18,341 bases of DNA from Fimenecus sp963624605 (GTDB taxonomy: Bacteria > Bacillota > Clostridia > Oscillospirales > Acutalibacteraceae), in contig CAVFQD010000037.1 of NCBI GenBank assembly GCA_963624605.1, positions 1 through 18,341 of the forward strand, read 5' to 3'. The position numbers were made by a program, and so were the translations under genes. The notes below the pieces were generated by a model that was given only the letters and a program-made list of their open reading frames with translations, searched no databases and was not told the origin of the DNA. Shown here piece after piece: positions 1 through 6,742 of the stretch. Position 1 is the stretch's first letter; each line of letters begins with the position of its first letter.

Positions 1-2
1 AT

Positions 3-116
3 GTTGGCGCAGAACATCTGTTTTTGGCGATATATATGATTATAGCTTTGGCGATAACTTTCTTTAATGATAATTTTATTGATAAAAATATTCTTATTTA
101 TTTCCGGAACTTTTGA
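3..116 (+). CDS. C-terminal end of a putative membrane protein (partial)
   Basis: An open frame enters from the left edge (first full codon at 3) and stops with TGA at 114-116, giving 37 residues. The segment is strongly hydrophobic (LFLAIYMIIALAITFF) and then ends in a short tail with several charged residues, as expected for the last transmembrane helix of a membrane protein. No family can be named from so little. It could also be a chance frame, because the region is AT-rich. An ATG in another frame at position 1 runs only 12 codons and is not supported. Confidence 0.35.
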   Translation, partial: VGAEHLFLAIYMIIALAITFFNDNFIDKNILIYFRNF

Positions 117-284
117 TTATCGGCTGCTTGTATTTTTATCTTAATTATTATTAAATCTTTATTGTTTAACCGTCCTTTATAATTTATTTATAAAATTGTT
201 TGCGTTCTAAGCCGATAGAAATTTTTCTGACAACACTTTGTTCGTTCGGCAAATTTCTATTCGACGGAAATTTCGTAAAAAGCA

Positions 285-314
285 TTGATTTTGGGCTTAA
301 ACAGCACTTATAAT
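285..314 (+). promoter_or_regulatory. Possible sigma-A promoter for the tyrosine recombinase
   Basis: TTGATT at 285-290 and TATAAT at 309-314 are separated by 18 bases. This would give a 5' leader of about 215 bases before the start codon at 535. The -10 is perfect and the -35 is moderate. In AT-rich spacer DNA such matches also arise by chance. Confidence 0.35.
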
Positions 315-502
315 ATTTGTGGCTGAAAATTTCCATTGAAATAGTAAAAATGCTTGCAGCGTAAATCTTGCTTGAAATACGAGCTTAGCTTACCGCTTTT
401 TGTGCGCTCTATGCTTCTGTCAAGCTTATGTTGTATTTCCGGCTTATCCCTATTTTATATCAATTTTTATATTATCTGTATTTATAAATAAATTCATTTA
501 TT

Positions 503-517
503 GTGAAACTGTTTCAC
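503..517 (+). promoter_or_regulatory. Palindrome next to the recombinase ribosome binding site
   Basis: GTGAAAC-T-GTTTCAC is a perfect 7-base inverted repeat around one base, directly followed by the Shine-Dalgarno sequence GGAGGTG (518-524). As RNA it can form only a short 5-base-pair stem with a 5-base loop, so a protein operator is more likely than a strong hairpin. The binding factor is unknown. Confidence 0.4.
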
Positions 518-534
518 GGAGGTGTGCTCTTTTT

Positions 535-1548
535 ATGATGAAATACGCTAATTTGCCCGACGTTCCGCCGTTGTTAAAGGAATTTTTACAGCACATTTAT
601 GCGATTAAAAACAAGTCGGAGCTTACTGTCGAGGAATACTGCATTGACAATATGATGTTTTTGCGTTTTCTAAAGCAAAACAAGGGTTACGCCCCCTCCT
701 CCGTCGAGCTTTCGGAAATTGATGTATCCGATGTCGATATTGATTTTATAAAGAAAATTACCCTTTTTGACGCTTATCAGTTCCTTTCCTACTGTAAAGA
801 TGTCAGGAACAACGACGCAGCCGCAAGGGCAAGAAAAGTGTCGGCTATAAGGGCGTTCTTCAAGTATTTGCATGTGCAAAAAATGCTTATTTCTGAAAAT
901 CCCATGGAAAACCTCGAAACGCCGAAAAAGAAAAAAACGAAGCCTAAATATCTTACGCTTGAAGAGAGTCTGAGATTACTTGAGAGCGTTGACGGCGAAT
1001 ATAAGGAGCGGGATTACTGTATTCTTGTCCTGTTCTTAAATTGCGGTTTGCGCCTTTCCGAGCTTGTTTCAATAAACTACCGTGATATAAAGGATAATAA
1101 TACGCTTTGTATCACCGGTAAGGGCAACAAGGAGCGTACAATTTATCTCAACAAGGCTTGCCTCGAAGCAATAAAAAACTATATGGCGGTACGACCCGTT
1201 GACGGCGTAAAGGATAAGGACGCCCTGTTTTTGAGCAAGAGATTACAGAGAATCAGTCCAAAGACCGTTCAGCACATTGTATACGAATACCTCGAAAAAG
1301 CCGGTCTCGGCGACAGAGGGCTGTCCGTGCATAAATTAAGACATACAGCCGCAACGCTTATGTATCAATACGGAAATGTCGATGTACTCGTGCTTAAAGA
1401 TATTCTCGGACACGAAAACCTCGGAACAACGGAGATATACACTCACATTGTCGATGAACAGCTTAAAAATGCCTTTGACAGCAATCCGCTTGCAAATGTA
1501 AGCCGTAAAAAGGAAAATATTCCGCCGAAGGCTAAGAAACAAGACTGA
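535..1548 (+). CDS. Tyrosine recombinase, XerC/XerD type
   Basis: A site-specific DNA recombinase that breaks and rejoins DNA through a covalent tyrosine link; chromosomal members resolve chromosome dimers at dif. The start at 535 (337 aa, MMKYANL) is chosen because GGAGGTG at 518-524 precedes it by 10 bases; ATG 538 is an alternative. Residues about 10-120 form the N-terminal SAM-like core-binding domain and about 140-315 the catalytic domain. All catalytic residues are visible: R173 (GLRLSEL), K196 (ITGKGNKER), H266 and R269 (HKLRH), H293 (GHENLGTTE) and Y302. A basic tail of about 20 residues follows the family's usual SNPLAN ending. A spoIIM-like gene is its neighbour, recalling the xerD-spoIIM proximity in Bacillus, which favours a host XerD-like role over a mobile-element integrase. 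The XerC or XerD identity cannot be settled from sequence alone. Confidence 0.9.
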   Translation: MMKYANLPDVPPLLKEFLQHIYAIKNKSELTVEEYCIDNMMFLRFLKQNKGYAPSSVELSEIDVSDVDIDFIKKITLFDAYQFLSYCKDVRNNDAAARARKVSAIRAFFKYLHVQKMLISENPMENLETPKKKKTKPKYLTLEESLRLLESVDGEYKERDYCILVLFLNCGLRLSELVSINYRDIKDNNTLCITGKGNKERTIYLNKACLEAIKNYMAVRPVDGVKDKDALFLSKRLQRISPKTVQHIVYEYLEKAGLGDRGLSVHKLRHTAATLMYQYGNVDVLVLKDILGHENLGTTEIYTHIVDEQLKNAFDSNPLANVSRKKENIPPKAKKQD

Positions 1549-2164
1549 TTTTTCCGGAAAAGAAATAAGTCAGCAGACAGCCTACAAGTCCCGATAAAAT
1601 AACAAACGCATATAAAATCAAATTTCTGACGGCAAACAGCTTCAAAAACTCACTGTAATTGAACTGTTTACCGTCTTCTTTTAATGCGGATTTTATTTCC
1701 CGTGAGGAAAGTATGCTCTCTTTACAGCTTACTGCCATAGCAAGAGAAGATATTACGGCGGGTATTACTATAAGCACCGTACTGTATAAAACACCCTGTA
1801 CGCTGTAGGTTTTATATACAAATCCCGTTATAAGCCCGAGACCGAGTCCTCTTATCATCGGTAATGTCCACAGTATCGGCTCACCGATTAGACAAAGCCC
1901 GAAGAAAACCGAAATTATAATAAACACTGTATCAGCCGAAATGTATGACAGGAAATTGTCAAGAATCGAGCGGCTTGCTCCGGAGCTTATGTATGTTCCC
2001 GTAAGTAATTTTATCTTTTCAAGCATTGCTTCGTCTGCATGCTTTACGCAAACAGCTCCGAGGAACATACCGGTCAAAAGTAAAATACATAAAAGCGTAA
2101 GGGTTTGGTTACTTTTCAATATTTTTCTGTTAAATCCTTTTATTCTAAGTCTTTTCTTTTTCAT
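1532..2164 (-). CDS. Stage II sporulation protein M-like membrane protein (SpoIIM family)
   Basis: A 210-residue integral membrane protein of the SpoIIM/DUF95 family. In Bacillus, SpoIIM is part of the SpoIID-SpoIIM-SpoIIP machine that drives engulfment during sporulation. About five hydrophobic segments are visible (residues 21-40, 79-98, 100-118, 124-146, 180-203). The central FGLCLIGEPILWTLPMIRGL and GLGLITGFVY region matches the family core (a G-x-P turn followed by a glycine-rich helix). The start has a good ribosome binding site (AAGGAGACAGACA-ATG). The gene lies 17 bases after the YrzE-like gene, probably in the same transcript. Its last codons overlap the 3' end of the convergent recombinase gene by 17 bases. 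Assignment to the sporulation protein itself rather than a paralogue is likely but not proven. Confidence 0.75.
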   Translation of the reverse strand: MKKKRLRIKGFNRKILKSNQTLTLLCILLLTGMFLGAVCVKHADEAMLEKIKLLTGTYISSGASRSILDNFLSYISADTVFIIISVFFGLCLIGEPILWTLPMIRGLGLGLITGFVYKTYSVQGVLYSTVLIVIPAVISSLAMAVSCKESILSSREIKSALKEDGKQFNYSEFLKLFAVRNLILYAFVILSGLVGCLLTYFFSGKISLVS

Positions 2165-2181
2165 TGTCTGTCTCCTTGAAT

Positions 2182-2574
2182 TTATATATTCTTTTTAAGT
2201 ATCGCTCCCGCAATACTCAAAATCATTACCGTAGGAAAAATAATAACCGCCTTGTATGAAAAGGAAAATCCGCTTACCGTCGCCGCAATAATATATACAG
2301 AGGCACACATTAAAAAGCCCGAGATACTTCCGCTTACAATTCCCTTTATCCTTCTGTTTTTTGCCGACAAAAATCCGCAAAGCAGTGATGAAACCGCAAG
2401 TGCCGCAAAAGCAAGAAAAAACGATTTGTCCGACAACGACGGTATTTTCAATACAGCCAACGAAAACAGACAGCAAAGCACAACAAATAAGATTATGCCG
2501 AACAGAACGCTAAAAAGTAATCTTTTAATCAGTTTTTTATCAAATAATGACTTGTCAGCCGTGTTTTCACGCAT
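2182..2574 (-). CDS. TIGR04086 family (YrzE-like) four-helix membrane protein
   Basis: A 130-residue membrane protein of unknown function. Four hydrophobic segments are visible at about 17-40, 50-70, 77-98 and 107-125, with a basic patch (SAKNRRIKG) between helices 2 and 3. Size, topology and position just downstream of yajC match the TIGR04086/YrzE family; in Bacillus subtilis yrzE follows yrbF (yajC) in the queA-tgt-yrbF block. The ribosome binding site (GAGGGGG on the minus strand) lies inside one arm of a hairpin at 2581-2616, so translation or readthrough may be controlled there. The family call rests on synteny and topology more than on a diagnostic motif. Confidence 0.65.
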   Translation of the reverse strand: MRENTADKSLFDKKLIKRLLFSVLFGIILFVVLCCLFSLAVLKIPSLSDKSFFLAFAALAVSSLLCGFLSAKNRRIKGIVSGSISGFLMCASVYIIAATVSGFSFSYKAVIIFPTVMILSIAGAILKKNI

Positions 2575-2616
2575 AAAAACACCCCCTCATACATCTACTA
2601 AAGAGTATGAAGGGGT
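2575..2616 (-). terminator. Hairpin plus T run between yajC and the YrzE-like gene
   Basis: Plus-strand arms ACCCCCTCATAC (2581-2592) and GTATGAAGGGGT (2605-2616) pair over 12 positions with one mismatch around a 12-base loop. Read on the minus strand, the stem is followed by GTTTTT and then directly by the ATG of the next gene. It can act as an intrinsic terminator or attenuator after yajC. Its second arm also holds the GAGGGGG ribosome binding site of the next gene. Confidence 0.55.
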
Positions 2617-2635
2617 TAATGATTTTATGAGTAAA

Positions 2636-3037
2636 TCAGTCTTCTTTTTTGCTCTTTTTCTTCTGAGCCTTTTCTTTTTCAGCGGCAGCCTTGGCAGCTT
2701 CTCTTTCAGCCTTAGCCTTTTCGGCAGCTGTGTTGTTAGTCTGAACAGCCCAACGGGTAATTTTCATTTTATTTCTGTCAGCGCCTGTTTCGATGATAAG
2801 CGAGTCTTCCTTAACGGTAACAACTCTGCCCACGATACCGCCGATTGTTGTAATCTCGTCGCCTACCTGAGTGCTGTCTCTCATTTCCTGGTCTTTCTTC
2901 TGCTGTTTCTTCTGAGGCCTTATCATAAGGAAATACATACCGCCGAACAGGACAACCATAAGAATAATGCTTGACGCCATACTGCCCTTGGAACCGGTAG
3001 TGCTTGACGCAGCTTCAAGTAAATAGAAAAAATTCAT
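2636..3037 (-). CDS. yajC: Preprotein translocase accessory subunit YajC
   Basis: YajC is a small single-span membrane protein associated with SecDF at the SecYEG translocon. The 133 residues show one transmembrane helix (about 20-38) followed by the family signature FLMIRPQKKQQKK, then a compact soluble domain with the conserved VGDEITTIGGIVGRV segment (58-72). The C-terminal 30 residues are an Ala/Lys/Glu-rich, probably helical, charged tail. The start is preceded by GGAGGAAAATT. Its own promoter lies just after tgt, so it can be transcribed apart from queA-tgt as well as with them. Confidence 0.93.
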   Translation of the reverse strand: MNFFYLLEAASSTTGSKGSMASSIILMVVLFGGMYFLMIRPQKKQQKKDQEMRDSTQVGDEITTIGGIVGRVVTVKEDSLIIETGADRNKMKITRWAVQTNNTAAEKAKAEREAAKAAAEKEKAQKKKSKKED

Positions 3038-3068
3038 AATTTTCCTCCAATAGTTTTTTTACTAATGT

Positions 3069-3097
3069 ATTATACAATCAAATTTCTGATATTGCAA
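3069..3097 (-). promoter_or_regulatory. Promoter of yajC
   Basis: On the minus strand, TTGCAA (3092-3097) and TATAAT (3069-3074) are exactly 17 bases apart. The site sits in the 64-base gap between tgt and yajC and gives a short leader ending in the GGAGG of yajC. Confidence 0.6.
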
Positions 3098-3101
3098 GAG
3101 T

Positions 3102-4232
3102 TTATATGCGTTTATCGAGTAAATCAACATATTTCGATTTATACTGCTCAAAGGTGCCGTTATCAAGCGAGTCACGGATTTCCGACATAAGCGTATTATA
3201 GAAATAAAGATTGTGAATAACGCAAAGTCTCATAGCAAGAATTTCGCCAGCTTTGAACAAATGCCTGATATATGCCCTTGAATGCTTTTGACAGGTCGGG
3301 CAATGACAGCCTTTTTCAATCGGGTCTGCGTCATTACGGTACTTTTCGTTGTTGATATTGATAATTCCCTCATGTGTGAACAAATGACCGTGTCGGGCGT
3401 TTCTCGACGGCATAACGCAATCAAACAGGTCAACTCCCCTGCTTACCGCCTCGAGAATATTTCCCGGTGTGCCGACGCCCATAAGATAACGGATTTTATC
3501 CTTAGGCATATACGGCTCAACCGCCGAAATTATTCTGTACATATCCTCTTTGGGTTCACCTACGGCAAGTCCGCCTATGGCATAGCCGTCAAGATCGAGG
3601 TCGGCTATCTGCTTCATGTGTTCGATTCGAATATCGTCAAAGGTACAACCTTGATTTATTCCGAACAGAAGCTGATTTTTGTTAATGGTTTCTTCAAGTG
3701 AATTGAGCCTGTCCATTTCAGCTTTACAGCGTTTGAGCCAACGCACGGTTCTGTCGCAGGATTGCTTAGAATAGCTGTATTCGGCGGGGTTTTTAACACA
3801 TTCGTCAAAAGCCATGGCGATCGTCGAGCCGAGGTGTGACTGAATCTGCATGCTCTCCTCCGGACCCATAAAAATATGTCTTCCGTCAACATGCGAATTG
3901 AAGTTTACGCCCTCTTCCTTGATTTTGCGGAGCTTTGCAAGCGAAAAAACCTGAAATCCGCCGCTGTCGGTAAGTATAGGTCCGTCCCAGCCCGCAAATT
4001 TATGAAGACCGCCGAGCTCATACACAAGGTCGTCTCCCGGGCGTACATGAAGATGATAGGTGTTGCTGAGCATTACCTGACAGCCGACTTTTTTAAGATC
4101 GTCGGCGTCAAGTCCGCCCTTTATGGCACCTGCGGTTGCAACATTCATAAAAGCCGGCGTCTGCACCGTGCCGTGAACGGTTTCAAATTCGGCTCTGCGT
4201 GCCGTTCCCTCTGTTTTTATAAGCTTGTACAT
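3102..4232 (-). CDS. tgt: Queuine/preQ1 tRNA-guanine transglycosylase
   Basis: Exchanges guanine 34 of GUN-anticodon tRNAs for preQ1, the first tRNA-bound step of queuosine synthesis. The 376-residue length is normal. Visible motifs: SNTYHLHVRPG (56-66); DSGGFQVFSL with the general acid/base Asp89; GYAIGGLAVGE (216-226) in the substrate pocket; and DLFDCVMPSRNARHG with the nucleophile Asp271. The zinc site is Cys309, Cys311, Cys314 and His340. The start is preceded by AAAGGAAAA overlapping the queA stop region (14-base gap), so it is probably co-transcribed and coupled with queA, its partner in the same pathway. Confidence 0.97.
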   Translation of the reverse strand: MYKLIKTEGTARRAEFETVHGTVQTPAFMNVATAGAIKGGLDADDLKKVGCQVMLSNTYHLHVRPGDDLVYELGGLHKFAGWDGPILTDSGGFQVFSLAKLRKIKEEGVNFNSHVDGRHIFMGPEESMQIQSHLGSTIAMAFDECVKNPAEYSYSKQSCDRTVRWLKRCKAEMDRLNSLEETINKNQLLFGINQGCTFDDIRIEHMKQIADLDLDGYAIGGLAVGEPKEDMYRIISAVEPYMPKDKIRYLMGVGTPGNILEAVSRGVDLFDCVMPSRNARHGHLFTHEGIININNEKYRNDADPIEKGCHCPTCQKHSRAYIRHLFKAGEILAMRLCVIHNLYFYNTLMSEIRDSLDNGTFEQYKSKYVDLLDKRI

Positions 4233-4246
4233 ATATTTTCCTTTCG

Positions 4247-5275
4247 TTAAATCAACAGCATACAGTCGCCGAAGCTGAAAAATCTGTATTCCTTTTTCAC
4301 GGCGTCATTATAGGAGGCGAGAACATCTTCTCTGTTATAAAAAGCGGATACGAGCATAATCAGCGTGCTTTCGGGCAAATGAAAATTTGTCAGAAGAGCG
4401 TCAATACACTTAAATTCATATCCGGGATAGATAAAAATGCTTGTCCAGCCGTCAGCCTCGGTTATTTCGCCGTTATAGGTTGCAACGCTTTCAAGTGTTC
4501 GGCAGCTTGTTGTGCCTACCGCAATAACCCTTTTGCTGTTTTTATGCGTTTCATTAATTAAATCGGCTGTCTCTTTAGGAAGATGATAATGCTCGGAGTG
4601 CATTTTGTGATCTTCGATATTTTCAGCCTTGACGGGTCTGAATGTACCTATGCCGACATGCAGTGTAACATAGCCGATGTTAACGCCCTTATCCTTGATT
4701 TTTTTGAGTATTTCGGGCGTAAAGTGCAGTCCTGCTGTCGGTGCGGCAGCAGAACCCAATTCACGGGCGTAAACAGTCTGATAACGGTCGTTATCCTTTA
4801 GCTTTTCGGTAATATAATGCGGCAGCGGCATTTCTCCGACCTTTTCAAGTACATTGAAAATATTGTTGCCATCATATGTGAATTTCGCAAGTCTGTTTCC
4901 GTTTTCGAGTACATCGATGATTTCCGCCTTTAACAGACCGTCTCCGAAAACAAATTTCGAGCCTGTCTTTGCACGCCTGCCGGGGCCTGTGATAACCTCC
5001 CAAACATCGTTTTCCTTTTGCGTGAGCATCAAGAACTCAACGTGAGCTCCCGTCTCCTCTTTTACGCCGTAAAGCCTTGCGGGAAGCACCTTTGTATCGT
5101 TGAGAATAAGGCAATCGCCCTCATTGAGATAGTCTGTAATATCGTAAAAATGCCTGTCCTCGTTTTTATGCTCCGAACGGTGAATTACCATCATTTTTGA
5201 CGCATCTCTAGGCTCAATAGGCGTTTGAGCAATGCGTTCTTTGGGCAATTCGTAATAAAAATCTTCTTTTTTCAT
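4247..5275 (-). CDS. queA: S-adenosylmethionine:tRNA ribosyltransferase-isomerase
   Basis: Transfers and isomerises the ribosyl group of S-adenosylmethionine to preQ1-tRNA to give epoxyqueuosine, the step after Tgt. The 342 residues carry the family motifs ELPKERIAQTPIEPRD near the N-terminus, LILNDTKVLPARLYG, the core SAAAPTAGLHFT, LHVGIGTFRPV, VGTTSCRTLES and, near the C-terminus, LLTNFHLPESTLIMLVSAF. The ribosome binding site is TAGGAGAAACCCG-ATG. It is the first gene of the minus-strand series. A weak promoter candidate on the minus strand (TAGTCA, 17 bases, TATAAA; 5302-5330) overlaps the -35 of the divergent lysine operon. Confidence 0.97.
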   Translation of the reverse strand: MKKEDFYYELPKERIAQTPIEPRDASKMMVIHRSEHKNEDRHFYDITDYLNEGDCLILNDTKVLPARLYGVKEETGAHVEFLMLTQKENDVWEVITGPGRRAKTGSKFVFGDGLLKAEIIDVLENGNRLAKFTYDGNNIFNVLEKVGEMPLPHYITEKLKDNDRYQTVYARELGSAAAPTAGLHFTPEILKKIKDKGVNIGYVTLHVGIGTFRPVKAENIEDHKMHSEHYHLPKETADLINETHKNSKRVIAVGTTSCRTLESVATYNGEITEADGWTSIFIYPGYEFKCIDALLTNFHLPESTLIMLVSAFYNREDVLASYNDAVKKEYRFFSFGDCMLLI

Positions 5276-5323
5276 CGGGTTTCTCCTACAAATATATGAA
5301 ATTTATAAAATTACTAAATTTAT

Positions 5324-5352
5324 TTGACTATATAAGGTATTGGTGGTAAAAT
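5324..5352 (+). promoter_or_regulatory. Promoter of the lysine biosynthesis operon
   Basis: TTGACT (5324-5329) and TAAAAT (5347-5352) are spaced by exactly 17 bases, so transcription should begin at about 5359, just before the first paired strand of the riboswitch at 5363. A weaker minus-strand candidate for queA uses an overlapping -35 box. Confidence 0.72.
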
Positions 5353-5361
5353 ATATGTAAC

Positions 5362-5533
5362 TGCGATAGAGGTGCAAAAACAATCAGTAGTTTGCGACAG
5401 AATTCAGCAATTCATTGACCGTATAACAAAAGGTGTTTTTGCCGAAGATAAAGCTACTGCTGATAAACTTTATCTGGGTATATTGTGAATAACAATATAA
5501 CTGTCATCATTGTTTGATGGAGTGCTATCTGCA
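5362..5533 (+). promoter_or_regulatory. Lysine riboswitch (L box)
   Basis: The leader has the conserved blocks of the lysine riboswitch in order: GATAGAGGTGC closing strand (5365-5375), AGTAGTTTG (5387-5395), GCCGAAGATAAAG (5441-5453) paired with CTTTATCTGGG, a hairpin around TATTGTGAATAACAATA, CTGTCAT (5501-5507), and GATGGAGTGCTATC (5516-5529), which returns to pair with GATAG. Lysine binding to this class stabilises the aptamer and lets a downstream terminator form. The genes behind it (asd, dapA, dapB) are lysine-pathway genes, which fits. Terminator-type control is inferred from the hairpin at 5571-5601. Confidence 0.9.
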
Positions 5534-5601
5534 TTGAAATCAACATTTCAATGTTGCTCTTTTCTCAATGATGACCGGTTGACAGACCGGTTATTTTTTT
5601 T
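5532..5601 (+). terminator. Riboswitch expression platform with intrinsic terminator
   Basis: ATGACCGGT (5571-5579) pairs with ACCGGTTAT (5586-5594) over nine positions including one G-U, with loop TGACAG and then eight T residues (5594-5601). Upstream lies a perfect hairpin CATTGAAAT (5532-5540) / ATTTCAATG (5545-5553). CATTGA there can also pair with TCAATG at 5565-5570, beside the terminator stem, giving a possible alternative fold. The terminator is clear; the exact antiterminator is inference. Confidence 0.82.
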
Positions 5602-5639
5602 GCAGATAATAGAATAACATTTTTTGGAGGTAATTACAA

Positions 5640-6728
5640 GTGGAAAAGAAGTATAATGTCGGAGTTATCGGCGCAACGGGTATGGTTGGACAGAGATTTT
5701 TGACCTTGCTTGCCGACCATCCGTGGTTCAATGTAAAGGTTGTTGCAGCAAGCGCACGCTCTGCCGGCAAAAAGTACGAGGACGCAGTCGGCTCAAAATG
5801 GTGTATGGATGTTGCAATCCCCGAGAATGTCAAAGACCTTGTCGTAATGAACGCAACAGACGATATAAAAGAAATAGCTTCACAGGTTGACTTTGTCTTC
5901 TGTGCGGTAGATATGAAAAAGGATGAAATCAAGGCTCTTGAAGAGGAATATGCAAAGGCGGAATGCCCCGTTGTTTCAAACAACAGTGCTCACAGACACA
6001 CCCCTGATGTTCCGATGGTACTTCCCGAGCTCAATCCCGAGCACATTGAGATTATCCCTTCACAGCGCAAACGCCTCGGCACAAAGAAGGGCTTTGTTGC
6101 CGTTAAGCCGAACTGCTCGCTTCAGGGATATGTACCCGCCCTTTTCCCGATTGATAAGGCGGGCTTCAAGGTAAAGGATGTTCTTGTATGCACTTATCAG
6201 GCAATCTCCGGCGCAGGTAAGACCTTTGAGACATGGCCCGAAATGATTGACAATGTTATCCCCTATATCGGCGGCGAGGAAGAAAAATCCGAAAAAGAAC
6301 CGCTTAAAATCTGGGGTGAAATCGAAGGCGATGTTATCGTTGACTCGGCAAGACCCAACTTCACGGCACAGTGCCTCCGTGTTCCCGTAACAAACGGTCA
6401 TATGGGTGCGGTGTTCGTAAGATTTGAAAATAAGCCCACAAAAGAGCAGATGCTTGACATCTGGAAAAATTATAAAGGCAGACCTCAGGAGCTCAATCTT
6501 CCGTCGGCTCCCAAGCAGTTCCTTAATTATTTCGTTGAGGACAATATGCCGCAGACAAAGCTCAACAGAGGCATTGAAAACGGTATGGGAATTTCAATCG
6601 GCAGATTGCGTGAGGATACACAGTACGATTATAAATTTGTTTGCCTTTCACATAACACATTGAGAGGCGCAGCAGGCGGAGCGGTTCTCCTTGCTGAGCT
6701 TCTTTGCGCTGAAGGCTATATGGATTGA
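5640..6728 (+). CDS. asd: Aspartate-semialdehyde dehydrogenase
   Basis: Reduces aspartyl phosphate to aspartate semialdehyde with NADPH, the branch point for lysine/diaminopimelate, methionine and threonine. The protein has 362 residues and uses a GTG start, fixed by GGAGG at 5626-5630 nine bases upstream. Residues 8-20 (VIGATGMVGQRFL) are the nucleotide-binding loop. The catalytic cysteine is C159 in KPNCSLQGY, and R247 and H254 (CLRVPVTNGHMG) are the substrate and acid/base residues. The length and the active-site context resemble the archaeal/fungal-type branch of the family rather than the E. coli type, which is an inference from motifs. First gene of the riboswitch-controlled operon; dapA follows after 14 bases. 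Confidence 0.96.
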   Translation: MEKKYNVGVIGATGMVGQRFLTLLADHPWFNVKVVAASARSAGKKYEDAVGSKWCMDVAIPENVKDLVVMNATDDIKEIASQVDFVFCAVDMKKDEIKALEEEYAKAECPVVSNNSAHRHTPDVPMVLPELNPEHIEIIPSQRKRLGTKKGFVAVKPNCSLQGYVPALFPIDKAGFKVKDVLVCTYQAISGAGKTFETWPEMIDNVIPYIGGEEEKSEKEPLKIWGEIEGDVIVDSARPNFTAQCLRVPVTNGHMGAVFVRFENKPTKEQMLDIWKNYKGRPQELNLPSAPKQFLNYFVEDNMPQTKLNRGIENGMGISIGRLREDTQYDYKFVCLSHNTLRGAAGGAVLLAELLCAEGYMD

Positions 6729-6742
6729 TTGGAGGAAAACTT

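Larger units (their letters stand above)
117..534. other. Non-coding spacer before the recombinase gene, with inverted repeats
   Basis: No convincing gene lies in these roughly 420 bases; the open frame can be extended upstream to 400, but without a ribosome binding site. Visible structure: a perfect 10-base inverted repeat ATAGAAATTT (215-224) and AAATTTCTAT (251-260) around a 26-base centre; further AAATTT motifs at about 268 and 328; a possible promoter at 285-314; and a palindrome at 503-517 touching the ribosome binding site of the next gene. The AAATTT repeat has no T tract, so it is not an obvious terminator. Confidence 0.5.

Noticed and set aside
503..517. GTGAAACTGTTTCAC as a parS or CcpA cre site
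   Set aside because: parS has the halves in the reverse order (GTTTCAC then GTGAAAC), and the odd centre and length do not fit cre.
400..534. A 45-residue N-terminal extension of the recombinase
   Set aside because: No ribosome binding site precedes it, and the strong GGAGGTG at 518-524 lies inside it. The family N-terminus fits the start at 535.
2252..2974. A 240-codon plus-strand frame
   Set aside because: It is entirely antisense to the YrzE-like and yajC genes, which have family matches and ribosome binding sites. Its low-complexity Ser/Phe/Leu runs are typical of a shadow frame.
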